Assembly (NCBI GenBank): GCA_037044905.1
Contig: JBAOKB010000019.1
Coordinates: forward strand, 1-64,000
Length of the DNA stretch: 64,000 nucleotides
Origin: Hortaea werneckii
Taxonomy: Eukaryota; Ascomycota; Dothideomycetes; Mycosphaerellales; Teratosphaeriaceae
Reading direction: 5' to 3'
The first letter of the stretch is position 1; each line of letters opens with the position of its first letter. The notes below the pieces were generated by a model. That model was not told where the DNA came from, ran no database searches, and saw only the letters and a program-made list of their open reading frames with translations. The position numbers and the translations under genes are program-made. Below are positions 10,667 to 21,292 of the stretch, one piece after another.

Positions 10667-13461
10667 ATGCCACCCAACCCGGATTATGCGGAGCAAGTCT
10701 CCGTCTTCCACTTTACGAACCGCATCTCCAGCGCCAAGATTCGAAAGTACAAGATGGCGACCGAACGCGGCATGAGCAACGTGCCCGGTGGCGGGCCTTC
10801 TAGCAACACTCCGATGCCTGGTGCTGTCGTTACCCCGGCTCCTCAGGTCGAGCCTGCTGGCGATGGTCGCCAACGGATGGATCAAAATGGTCAGATGGGC
10901 CCACCTGCCCGGCCATCTGCTGAGAGAGCTGGCTCTAAGAGACCGTCGACGGAGGACCCGCCCGGCTCAGAGGAACCGGCCAGCAAGAAGCCGAAGCTCA
11001 AACTCAAGGTCCGCGAGCCGGATGCAAGTCTGAGTCCAGCCTCGGCGCCTGCTGGCCCGGCTTCTGGGCCAACTCCTTCTCCTGCACCACCTGGTGACAA
11101 TATCACAGTCGGCTCAGCCTCAGCCGGCACCCCTGCACCGAAGCCTAGGAGGTCGTCCGACATTAGGTTTAGGTACTCTGAGAACATGAAGCTCGACGAT
11201 CCCACGCTTAAAATTGACAATGGAAACGAGTCATCGGACTTGTCATCTGCGCCACCTAGTCCGCCTGCACACAAGGAGCCCTCTCCTGCACCAGACGCCG
11301 ACTATGGGTACCTGATGAGCTTTTATGTTGAAGGTGGCGCCGACGACCATCCTCCACCGCCCAAGAAGGCGCCGCAGAAGAAGAAGCCGAAGCAAAAACA
11401 GCAAACTAAAGCGCCTGCTCTTCCTGCAGCTCCTGCAGCTCCTGCGCCCCAGCCGGCGCCTCAGCAACCTCCTACTGCACACCACATGATGCCGCCGCCA
11501 CCTGGAGCTCACCAATACCGGCCGCATACCGGACCTCCTCCACCTCCTCATCCTGCCCAGTTTCAGCAGCCTCCACCGCCGCCAGTATCTCGACCGCCAC
11601 CTCAGCTTCAGCTTCCTCAGGTTCAGCTCATTGATTTCGACGAGGTCAATCGCGACAACAAGCCGAGGCCACCGTCGACCGTCAACAAAATGGTGTGCAT
11701 GCTGCAGGCTCTATCAAACGCGCTGACCAACTTCGGTGGCGTGCCGCCTGTGCCAAAATCACCACCTCCAGATCGTAAGTGACACACGCCTGCGTCATTG
11801 CCTTCCTAAATCACGTTTAGACTAACACAAATACAGATCAAGAGCAAAAGTTGAAGGAGAAAGACAGCAGTAACAACCTAAGCGACAAAGAGAATGTTCG
11901 CAGCAAGGATAACATTGATGCCTTGCTTGGGCTTTTGGGCGACGAAGACGACAGCGACAAGGGTGAAGAAGGCGCGAAGAGTGATCCAGCCACCAAGCGA
12001 TCCGACAATCTCCCTAACAAGCCCAATCAAGATTACCTTCTACCTCGCCCTGGCGACCCTGATGGCCCTCTGACTTACGGCATTCAATTCATCCAGAACG
12101 CCCTCAAGTCCTGGGCTCAACAGCGACTACAGCATCAGTACCACGGCGATCTACTGAAGCAGGCACAGAATTGGCAGCAGCAGCAGCTGTCCTCTCAGAA
12201 GCGTGGACCCGGCCGACCACGGAAATTTCCTACTGAAGAAATCGAGGCAGACAAGCAGACTCCTCCGTCTCAACCACCGCCTTTCCAGATCAGGATGGAG
12301 AGCACGCCGGAAGGTGTAGCCATCAAAGCGTTTCAGCATGTTCTCGACTCCGGTTGTTTGCAGGTCAACGCCATGCTGCCTATTGAGCTCACTACTGCTC
12401 TTCGCCACCTGTACATGCAGATCGATCATCTCATCAATCAAGGCGCTAAGAATGAACCGGAATGGCAATGCATGTCATATGGTGCCCAAATCGCTGCTAA
12501 CCGTATCCGTGTCGAGAAATGGAAGGAGGCTCAAGCTCGTGCTCACGAGGAGATAGCTCGTCAACAGCAGCTTTCCCACCAAGTAATGATGCGCTCCATG
12601 GGTCTTGCACAGCCGCAGCCAGAACAACCGCCTCTGACTCCCGAGCAACGCCGGGCACAGGAACAAGCAAGGGAGATTGAGTTGGACAGAAGGCGTAGCA
12701 TGCAGCTCGCGCTCCAGCAACCTCAGGTTAGCGCTAATATGCTCAACCCGATGCAGTTCTCCAACCAGCCGCACATTGCGCCTGCTGCTGCTAGTCATAC
12801 CTCGTCGCCAAGACCGTCGGGTTCACAACCTCGCCATCACAGTCAGACGGGCTCACCAGCCGTCGGAGGCACTCCCAATTCGAATGGGAAGGGCGCAGAT
12901 CAAGTCAAAATGTACCCACCGAACTTGACGCCACGATCGGGCGCGTCAATGAAGTTCTCCTTCCCGCCCCCAAACGCGGAGGCCGCAAGGGCCTTCGGCG
13001 CCGACGCTTTCCCATCTAACGGCCAGACGCATGTCAACGGGCCTGCTGCTTCTCCGCCATTGGCACAACACATCCCGCAGGCTCCAGCAAGACGCAAGTC
13101 ATCAAACAATGCCTCAACAAAGCCCACGCCTTTAGAAGTCCGCCCCTCCATCGAGACGCCCAACACTACCAAGCAACCAAATGGCGAAGCGCCGCACACC
13201 AACGGCGAGCCGCCGAAGAAGACAAAGCAGAAGACCAAGGAGGTAGTCAACGTCGAAGACGACGCCGATACCATCCAAGTCAAGCAGGAAGTCCGCAGTA
13301 CGCCTGTCCAACAGATCCCCGCCGTCGTGCCGACTACTACTGGCTTCACGGCGGTCAATGCCCTCCCGCAGAAGCGTCTTGCCTCTGCTTCTGCATCTAG
13401 GCCTTCCAGCGCCGGCGGTGGCAATGCTGGGGCCAAAAAGTCCAAGACGCAGGAGACGTGA
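10667..13461 (+). CDS. proline-rich AT-hook nuclear protein, function unknown
   Basis: Two exons (10667-11774, 11837-13461; 62-bp intron) give 910 aa. The first third is low complexity with runs of Pro, Ala, Gln and Lys. Around residues 491-499 there is a clean AT-hook core (Lys-Arg-Gly-Pro-Gly-Arg-Pro-Arg-Lys), which binds the minor groove of AT-rich DNA. After it lies a more ordered, helical region of about 110 residues ending in an Arg/Gln-rich helix, then a long disordered tail with nuclear-localisation-like Lys clusters. I do not recognise the family. A chromatin or transcription-related role is inferred only from the AT-hook and composition. Met at 10754 is an alternative start. Confidence 0.75.
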
Positions 13462-14315
13462 TATTCTCCCTGCCTTATACGCGCGCGATCTTGGCGTCGG
13501 AACCCGGATGTGCCAAATTGTCCCCTCTGCGCTAGACATGCGTAATTGAGTGCATGTGTTGTTTGAACATTGGGACATCTGAGAGGACAGCACTACCTCG
13601 CTGTCTCTCTGAAGAGGATTTGCTGTCCGCATACAGCTTCTAATCGACTCAGCATGAATTTCCTACAAGCGACGGTGTTGGGCGGGTGGGATTTATGGCG
13701 TTTTTTCAGTTTTGCATGTTATTTCACCACTATATCTCTGGCAAGGGGTTCAGTGAAGCGGGTGATTGATTTCGGGAGTCTCAAGGGGGATCTGGAGGTT
13801 TTATGGAATATTGAGAGATCACAGACTCTTATTCGAGCGAGAGAGGGGGGCGGAGACAGGTTCTTTTTCTTATGTGACGATCCGACCGCCAGGCGATGGC
13901 TGGTCTCCTTTCTTATTTCCCACTTTTCTGTTGTGGTTGTGGGAAGTGTAACTCGTATGTACCAATAGTACTGTGGTGGATTTCATCGATATCGAGAAGA
14001 GTGGTACTTCAGCATGGTGTTCGTTTCATTGAATCGTTTTACATTAGCTCTCTCACAATACTTTTCGATTTTGCTATCTTGATTGTTAGACTGCACATGG
14101 GGCGAGGTCGCCGTTCGTGAGGTTCTTCCAATGGTGAGACTTCTTAGCGAATTTGCATCTCAAGACAGATTTTCGTGAAAGGGCCAGCGAGTGGCCCTTT
14201 GAACTCATATGGCAGCTTCCGCGTGGACGGAGATGACTGAATACGAAACATTCACTGACTGCACAGCTTTCGCTACACAAAGCACTCGACACCACCAGCC
14301 CACCTCCCCGTCCGA
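13462..14315. other. intergenic region, convergent 3' ends
   Basis: Region between the ends of the AT-hook gene and the amine oxidase gene. T-rich patches fit 3' untranslated regions. No gene was recognised. Confidence 0.5.
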
Positions 14316-16558
14316 TCAAAGCTTAGCACCACCACCAGCACCACAGCACCCCTCCCCATCCACCCCTGCTGCCCCTCTATCCTCCTCACCCGTGTACAAC
14401 ACACTCCGCGCATCCCCCTCCTCCCCTTTCCTCGAAGCCCGCACATCCACCCCAGGATTCCCCGAGAAGAAATTCACCGGCTTCAACCCCACCGTCATCT
14501 TCTCCGAAGGCATCACCGGCCAGTCCTCGATCCGCGGGTTATGCGTCGATCCGAAGGTATGCCACACGACGATATCCGAGTCCCTGATCCCGGCTCCCTG
14601 CTGCTGCTGATGAGCCGTCGGGAGGCTGGAGGGGTTGTTCGGTTCTGCACCTGCGGCGGCGGCTGCGGCGCGCTTCGCGATTGCGGATGCGATCCCCTCC
14701 CCACCTAGGGACTGCATGGTGTATTTCCCCGCGGGGAAGTGGTCGTCGTCTTGGTGCTTGGTGACCCAGACGGCGTGCTGCGCGAACTCGGAGCGCTTGG
14801 CGTGGTAGGATGACGGGTGGGAGAGGAGGGGTTGGCTGTAAGACGGGAGGAGTTTGAAGCCGACGGGGGTTCGGGTGGTGGGGTTTATGCTGGACTCGTT
14901 GAGGATTTTGAACGTCCGGTTCGTCGCGTGGTCTAAGTCGTGTCCGCTTTCGTGCAGCACGGGGGTCGTGGTTGTAGTGTAGCCTACGCCGAAGGGGTTG
15001 TGGATGGATGGGTCGTCGATGGGGAGCGGGTGGGATTCTTCGATTGCGAGGGTGTTGGTGTGGCCGTCTAGAGCCGGGTCTATGCGGAGGCTGAAGAGGT
15101 GCTGGTGGTATGGTGCTAGGACTCCAGGGGCGACGTTGGTGCCGTAGGGAAGCTTTTGCTCGGAGTCTAAAGTGGTTGGGACTGTGGATAGGATGCCTGT
15201 CGCGCGTACTTCGTAGTGGATTGATGCATCCTGTCCGAAGTGGAAAGCGAAAATGTACTCGTAGTTGCTGACTGTGATGATCGTTTGGAGGACGAGAATG
15301 CGTGAACGAGCAACGACAGCGTCTTGCGTTCGGAAATTAGTGTGTTTCCACAGAATACCATCATCTTGCTCATGACAGCACACCACATTCGGCATTTTGA
15401 CCGGATTGCCCAAAGCATCATTGTGCCATGCATCGAAGTACTTGATTGTGCCTGTGGACTCCGTGTTAGCCGCCTTCGGTACATTCTGAAGCGCGCTTGA
15501 ACGTACCTAAGCAATCACAGCCTAATTGCAAGTTGTTGGCATTGATACCAGCTCCATCATTCCCAAGATCGAACGCGGCTTTACGCGGATAGGGAGCTCT
15601 AGGATCTCCATACGGCACGAACATCTCCGATAAAGCGATCCTGTAGAACAGACTTCGACCGTCATAGCTGATGTCGTGAAGCGTGAGACCTTCGCGGTAA
15701 TTGAACCCAACTCGGAGCTGCCATTTCTCCCAGTCGATCTGTTGGCCATTTATGCGGAAGGAAGGGCCGTCAGGTTGAAGGACATGATAGGGCTTGGTAG
15801 TCGATCTGGGTTTCGGTCGTAGATCAGGATGGTACTCGCTTGCCGCCGCAGGATGTTCTCGGCGACGGTCGAACGGACGTTCTTCATTGTGAATTCGCTC
15901 GTCAGCAGTGGTAGGGAGGCGATACACCTTGGTGACTTTGAGTTGCTCAGATACTTCGGCGCACAAGTCAAGCGGGTAAGCATAGTAATTCGCATTTGGA
16001 TTCTCGAGCAGCCGCAGATAGAACCAGCACTATAAGTGGGTGTCAGTTCCTGCTGCAATCCCAAGTGTGGATTTCACCAACCATTGAAACCCGTTGAGAC
16101 ATGTCATTCATCCCATCCGTAGCGTATGCCCATGGCTCTACAACGACGGTGGCGCCCTCCGGCAAATCGAGGGTGGCAATTTGTCGTTGTACCTCATTGT
16201 CTGCGAGGCAGGCTGCTTCCACCTGCTTCATGTAACCGGAATCAATGTAGGAATGTTTGCCCGGGACATGCTGCTTTGCCGCAACACGATCTTTGTCAAG
16301 ATCGACCAATAGTTCGAAGAGAGCATGATTGTGGTCGTCATCCGACAGCACGACCTCTACGCGTGCGCTACGTGTGGGCGGAGGACCTTTCGGCTTTCCG
16401 CAGCGTTCGTTATCAAGAAAGGGAGCCAAGAGGGCTTTCGGGGGCTCCTGGAGAGTAATTACACGGAAGTTGAGGTTGTCTTGGCGGCCAAAGTTCGGTC
16501 GGACGATTGATGCTGCCCTGGAGATCTCGTCCGGTGAGAGGGGATCGAGTGGATGCAT
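14316..16558 (-). CDS. copper amine oxidase with C-terminal PTS1-like tail
   Basis: Three exons (16082-16558, 15507-16029, 14316-15451; introns 52 and 55 bp) give 711 aa, normal for fungal primary amine oxidases. The enzyme oxidises primary amines to aldehyde, ammonia and hydrogen peroxide. Visible features: the cofactor-forming Tyr397 in Asn-Tyr-Glu-Tyr, copper ligands His449 and His451 (His-Gln-His) and His631 (Trp-His-Thr-Phe-Gly), and the catalytic-base Asp in the Ala-Phe-Asp-Leu-Gly motif of exon 2. The first intron uses the weaker donor GTTGGT. Residues about 588-622 form an Ala/Gln-rich insertion before the third His. A Gly-rich tail ends in Ala-Lys-Leu, a PTS1-type peroxisomal signal, fitting a peroxide-producing enzyme. 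It diverges from the deacylase at 17583. Confidence 0.92.
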
Positions 16559-17582
16559 TGTGAAGGGAGATGGATAGTGAACCGAAAGGTTGGAGCAATG
16601 TCAGCGAACAAAATTGAAAGCGGACGGATGATTTTACAAGGGACACACGGTTTATAAGACTCTGTCGGCCACCGACACAATGATGCCGAAGGGCCAGGTG
16701 AAGAACTGCCTTTAGAGATCTAAAGGAAAGTCCAAGGTCATTCGGTTGACGGCGCATCCCCACACTGGGCCGAGTCGGTGACTAGCGTGTTCGCCCGCGA
16801 ATGCCTTTAGGGGACTATCGGCTTGGGCAATTGTCTTAAATAAATAATAGTAATTAGTGTCAAGAAAGAAGACAATGTACAGTATTGTGGTGGCCTGGCA
16901 CTGGGTCCTCTCGTTCTTGAATTCATCTATCGCTCGAATCAAATCGACAGCCGGACAAGAAGAGAAAATAACCATCAAAAGGTACCTACAGTTACGACTT
17001 CGGTTAGGTAATCTCTTCGCAGCCTGAGTCCTTGAATGGATCAATTGTCCTGGATGATGATTGCGCTCGGCTTGCTATCTAAGACCCAAACTGGTCCTCA
17101 ACTCAATTTGCCTCATCGCGTATCTGTGCTTATCGCAGAACAATTATCGAGAGACCAACATCCCCCCAGAAGTCTAGGGGGGAGTGTAGACCGTAGAGCT
17201 GCGCCCGGGTCCAACTTCAGGGCAAAAGGTGGAGCTCTGAGATGCGGGACGAACCGTCGCTGGTAACTTCTTCTTTCGCCAGCTCAGCCAGATAAGATGG
17301 GGGAGGATGGAACTGATGTATCAGGAGCAGTATCTCACCAATGTCCCATGTGAAAGTTTGACACATCTACGGCCATCATGTGTCTAGTATCGTACCTCAT
17401 TCCAGACTGGCTTGTTCGGCCAACTCAGGCCGAACAACTTTCTTTACCCCTGTGTGTCTGAATGGGAGTACAGCTCCTCATCTCTGACTTCGTTAATACT
17501 GAGGCTTCGACACGGACTTCGATCTTTCATATTCTTGGAACTGATTCTCATTCAACAAAATTGTTACTTCACAGGCGCAATA
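16559..17582. promoter_or_regulatory. divergent promoter between amine oxidase and M20 deacylase
   Basis: A 1-kb spacer between two outward-pointing catabolic genes. It contains a perfect 7-bp inverted repeat of C-run and G-run arms at 17161-17167 and 17177-17183 with a 9-bp loop; the right arm includes an AGGGG stress-response-type core. No coding frame is convincing. Confidence 0.45.
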
Positions 17583-18767
17583 ATGCCGAACGCTGTATCG
17601 TCCAATTCCCACAATGCGAAAGCAAATACGGAAGACGTAGTCTCGCTAACACAGGCACTGATCCACATTGACTCCTCTAACCCGGGCATGGAAGCTGGTG
17701 TTGGCGAGACAAACATTGCAAGCTTCGTTTCAAAGTGGTTCGAACAAAAAGGTATCGAAACTCATTGGATAGAGCCTGTGCCCGGGCGGCCTTCCGTGGT
17801 TGCCATTGTCCGTGGCAGTGGCTCCGGCAAGAGCCTCATGTTTAATGGCCATCTGGATACAGTGACTTTGACTACTTACGATGGCGATGCTTTGTCTGGC
17901 GACCTTCGAGACGGGAATATTTACGGTCGAGGGGCTGCAGATATGAAGAGCGGCCTTGCAGCTGCCATGATGGCTCTAGCTGCTGCCAAAGAAGCCCCTC
18001 TTCGCGGTGATGTGATTCTCACAGCCGTAGCCGATGAAGAAATGGAGAGTTTTGGCACCGAACAGGTTCTACAGGCTGGCTTTCGCGCCGATGCGGCTAT
18101 CGTGGCAGAGCCTACCGAGATGGCTATCATCAACTCCCATAAAGGCCTTGCAATCTTCTACGTTGACATAGAAGGGAGAGCTGCACATGGTTCGAGACCA
18201 GATATGGGCATCGATTCTATCTGCAAAGCAGGCTACTTTCTCGTCGAGATCGATCGACTGAGCCATCGTCTGCAATCGCAAGAGGGGACCGAAAACCGGC
18301 TGCATGCCCCGAACATCCACGCTGGCATCATCAAAGGCGGTGCTGAAGTCTCGTCGTATCCCGCTTCCTGCACCGTCTCGATCGAAAGACGCACGGTAGC
18401 TAGTGAGACTCTTGAGTCCGTTCAGGCCGAGCTACGCCAAATCCTCGACCGACTGTCTAGCTCGGTGACAGACTTCAAGTACAACCTCCGGACCTCGTTC
18501 TTCCGAGCGCCTTTCGGAATTTCTCCCTCTCATCCTTTCGTGGAGACAGTGGCGACACATGCTACGAAATGCATGGGTTCAAGCCCTGAAATCCACGGCG
18601 AGACCTACTGGACGGACATGGCCCTGTTAGCTGAAGTCGGTATTCCGGGGGTCATTTGGGGCCCCAATGGCTACGGGCTGCATGCAAAGACTGAGTGGGT
18701 GGAGATCGAGTCGTTGCGGAAACTTACGCATGCATATAGAGAGATTGTCATGGACTTCTGCGCATGA
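17583..18767 (+). CDS. M20 zinc deacylase, ArgE/DapE type
   Basis: A single exon of 394 codons starting at ATG 17583; an upstream in-frame extension to 17412 looks like leader sequence. The di-zinc ligands of the M20 family are present: His90 in Gly-His-Leu-Asp-Thr, the bridging Asp120 in Gly-Arg-Gly-Ala-Ala-Asp-Met-Lys, the Glu152-Glu153 pair in Asp-Glu-Glu-Met, an Ala-Glu-Pro-Thr-Glu segment near 175-180, and the final His in Gly-Leu-His-Ala-Lys. The dimerisation domain with Ala-Ala-His-Gly-Ser lies in the middle. Family members remove N-acyl groups from amino acids such as acetylornithine. There is no signal peptide, so it acts in the cytosol. Neighbours are an amine oxidase, an M24 hydrolase and an amino-acid permease, so it probably deacylates an imported amino-acid derivative. 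Confidence 0.88.
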   Translation: MPNAVSSNSHNAKANTEDVVSLTQALIHIDSSNPGMEAGVGETNIASFVSKWFEQKGIETHWIEPVPGRPSVVAIVRGSGSGKSLMFNGHLDTVTLTTYDGDALSGDLRDGNIYGRGAADMKSGLAAAMMALAAAKEAPLRGDVILTAVADEEMESFGTEQVLQAGFRADAAIVAEPTEMAIINSHKGLAIFYVDIEGRAAHGSRPDMGIDSICKAGYFLVEIDRLSHRLQSQEGTENRLHAPNIHAGIIKGGAEVSSYPASCTVSIERRTVASETLESVQAELRQILDRLSSSVTDFKYNLRTSFFRAPFGISPSHPFVETVATHATKCMGSSPEIHGETYWTDMALLAEVGIPGVIWGPNGYGLHAKTEWVEIESLRKLTHAYREIVMDFCA

Positions 18768-19245
18768 ATGTGGCTGGTTTCTAGACTAATGTAGGAACAC
18801 AAAGGCTCCGATTTGATAGAAATTCATTCGACCAGACCAATGTCCTGAATGCTTCAGAAGCCTAGATTTGCAACGGAAGCCTGAGGACTGAATTAATGAT
18901 ATGGTCATGATTTTCATGATTTTCACGAGTCTTTTCTGCATTATGTCCTGGACGATGCTCAAGCGTCCCGCGCATATGAGTTGTCAAGGCCGACACAGCA
19001 CACATTCCAAGCATGAGAATCAACATTCTAGAAAAGAAAAAAAAAAAAAAAAAGAACAGGCCAATTACTCGTACTGCAAAAAGATTTGTATTTCGTTGGC
19101 AACCTGGTCGTCTCCAGAGGGAATATTGTGTCGTCCTGGTCAAAATGTCGAGAGTTCACACAGGCTGGCACTGCAATAAACAGAGAAATCATCTACAGAG
19201 CACGGCGGAGCAAGAACAATTCATAGATCAGAAATGTCGATCTAT
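18768..19245. other. convergent 3' flanks with A17 tract
   Basis: Spacer between the ends of the deacylase and M24 genes. It contains an A17 homopolymer at 19037-19053. No gene was recognised. Confidence 0.5.
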
Positions 19246-20616
19246 TTAGGTACCTACCGCGCTCGATGGTACATAGTTCTCAAAATCGTACTCGACATCA
19301 TAATCCTCGGCATCAGCCTCACCGTCAGACAACTCCACATCCTGAAGATTCTCACCCTCGTCCTCCTCCTCAGAGGTGAAGCCGTAGTCCTCCTTCCTGA
19401 TCTTCTTCCACGCAGCCAGCGTCTGTTTGCGAGTGAGGAAGAAGGGAAGCTTCGACAAGCTGACACAACCATCCTGTGTCACTTCGACGGTCTGGCCCAC
19501 TGAACTTGCAGTATCGGTGGCCTGATCCATGAGGATGATATGGATAAAGAAGACCATCCCCGGCCGCACTATTACATCTTGCCCGCGCACGAACATCGGG
19601 AAATCCATCCAAGTCGGGGCAAACGTGGCGCCTAAGCTGTAGCCGCAAGCGTTGAATCGCTGGGCTTGGAAGCCGTTCTCGTCGCCGACCCTCGCATAAG
19701 CTTCGAATACATCGCCCATGGGTTTTCCCGGCTTCAGTGCCTCCATAGCAGCTTCCATCTGCAGCACGTTGACTTGGAACATCCTGCGTGCTAGTGAGGT
19801 CACCCCGCCGATATGGATGGTACGCATGAGGCAGGCGTGGTAATGTTTGTAGACACCCGCATGTTCCAATGTAAGCTGGCGTTCTACTTTGGACTTGCCC
19901 GTTGAGTATCGGGTGAGCACCGCTTTATTGCCAGACACGAGGATATTCTCGTTAGCGGGGTCGTCTCCTCCACCTTCATAGACAGTGCCGGTGATCTCTC
20001 TCCACAAGTCGCCTTCATATGCGCCTTGCTTTGCTAGCTTCAGGGTCCTCACCATTGCGAAGTCGGCCAGGTAAGCAGCTTTGCGCACTTTGCGCATCTC
20101 AGACTCCGATTTGACGATACGCAGCTCGCGTCCGAACAAGTAGCTGTAGTCAATCAATGTGCATAAGCCAGATACAGTCTCTTCAAGCAATTTCCCGATC
20201 CGGAGATTGAGTGTGGCGGAATCCGGTTCGAATCCAATACGCTTTTCGGACGAAGTGATACCAAATTCCTTGAACACGTCGGCCACCAGCGCCACGGGGT
20301 TACTCCCAGCGTCATCAGGCCGGATCAGGATATCGTCTCGACGTAGTGTTGACGTGTAAAGGGCCTGCCTGAGATCTGGCATGCGCGTGATTAGACGCTT
20401 GGAGCCATCGGCGTGAAGGTACATGGCTTGGAAGAAGACGTAGCCGAAGGTGTCGTAGCCGGTGAGGTAGTACATCGTCTCCTGTTTGGTGATAAGAAAG
20501 CCATCGAGTTTCTCGCGTTTCAGAAGGTCCAGAGCACGATCCTGTCGTTGCTGGAACTCAGCTTCGGGGAAGTGTAGAGCCTTTTTGAAAGGCTGTAAGG
20601 GTTTTAGTGACGGCAT
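19246..20616 (-). CDS. M24-family creatinase / ectoine-hydrolase-like enzyme
   Basis: A single exon of 456 aa. The N-terminal domain (about 1-180) has the Tyr-Tyr-Leu-Thr-Gly-Tyr motif typical of creatinase/prolidase N-domains; the C-terminal pita-bread fold follows. The Asp residues that bind the two metals in prolidases are missing: where Asp-Ile-Thr-Arg-Thr is expected, the sequence reads His-Ala-Cys-Leu-Met-Arg-Thr. This places it with the metal-independent creatinase/DoeA-like side of the family, which opens cyclic or amidine compounds by hydrolysis. The last 55 or so residues are a strongly acidic tail rich in Glu and Asp, unusual for the family. It diverges from the amino-acid permease at 21293. 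Xaa-Pro dipeptidase is the alternative but fits the missing ligands poorly. Confidence 0.82.
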   Translation of the reverse strand: MPSLKPLQPFKKALHFPEAEFQQRQDRALDLLKREKLDGFLITKQETMYYLTGYDTFGYVFFQAMYLHADGSKRLITRMPDLRQALYTSTLRRDDILIRPDDAGSNPVALVADVFKEFGITSSEKRIGFEPDSATLNLRIGKLLEETVSGLCTLIDYSYLFGRELRIVKSESEMRKVRKAAYLADFAMVRTLKLAKQGAYEGDLWREITGTVYEGGGDDPANENILVSGNKAVLTRYSTGKSKVERQLTLEHAGVYKHYHACLMRTIHIGGVTSLARRMFQVNVLQMEAAMEALKPGKPMGDVFEAYARVGDENGFQAQRFNACGYSLGATFAPTWMDFPMFVRGQDVIVRPGMVFFIHIILMDQATDTASSVGQTVEVTQDGCVSLSKLPFFLTRKQTLAAWKKIRKEDYGFTSEEEDEGENLQDVELSDGEADAEDYDVEYDFENYVPSSAVGT

Positions 20617-21292
20617 TGCAACAAATCGCTATGGGCGCGACGTAGAATGAAAAGCAGTGGTCAACTGAAGAGACGATGACTGTTGAACGCTGCTTGATCG
20701 ATAGATTAGTAGCAAGCTGCATGATAGCAAAGTATCTGGTTGGTACTTTTATATCACCTGTGACCTACAGTCAGCGTGTATAATCGTGCCATCCACAAGA
20801 TTGCGTTGCCCGAAGACATGGGGTACCAGGCCTGCAAGCTTGATAGTGAATGTATCACAGTGGGGTCGCAGCCGAAGAAAGCAAGGCAGGAGCCAGCGAG
20901 CGAGCCTGGTCTGTGCAGTACTATGAGTGGGGCGGAATCTCAGAGGGGGCGAGATCGCTGCAGCTTTCATGCCATTTTCAATGGCCGGCCTGAATGGATT
21001 GGCGAGACCGTGCCTTATCTTGCTCCCCAAGAAGCTTTTGACCAGCCGCTTATCTCTCGCCTTTCCTTGCAGGGCCGCGGCTTGCACCTGAGAGGGTCTT
21101 CAATCATGGGAAGCTCAATATATAAATGTCCTGTGAGGGGAATGTCTTCGTATCGATCATCTCTCGATAGTCACCAAACGAGGACCAAGACATTCCGTGC
21201 TCCTCCTTGAGTTATCTCATCATTCAATCCTCAACAAGCACTGGTTCACAATTGGCAAAACATTGTTTTCAGTTCCTTCGAACAAGAACAAG
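20617..21292. promoter_or_regulatory. shared divergent promoter of M24 hydrolase and amino-acid permease
   Basis: A 676-bp bidirectional spacer. A TATATAAA box lies at 21119-21126, about 167 bp before the permease ATG. GATA cores occur near 20723, 20733, 20752, 21016, 21051, 21151 and 21166; that number is close to chance for this length, so nitrogen control by GATA factors is suggestive only. Confidence 0.5.

Noticed and set aside
20617..21292. Cluster of GATA cores in the M24/permease promoter as nitrogen-regulation sites
   Set aside because: About seven cores in 676 bp is near the number expected by chance on both strands, so it is not evidence by itself.
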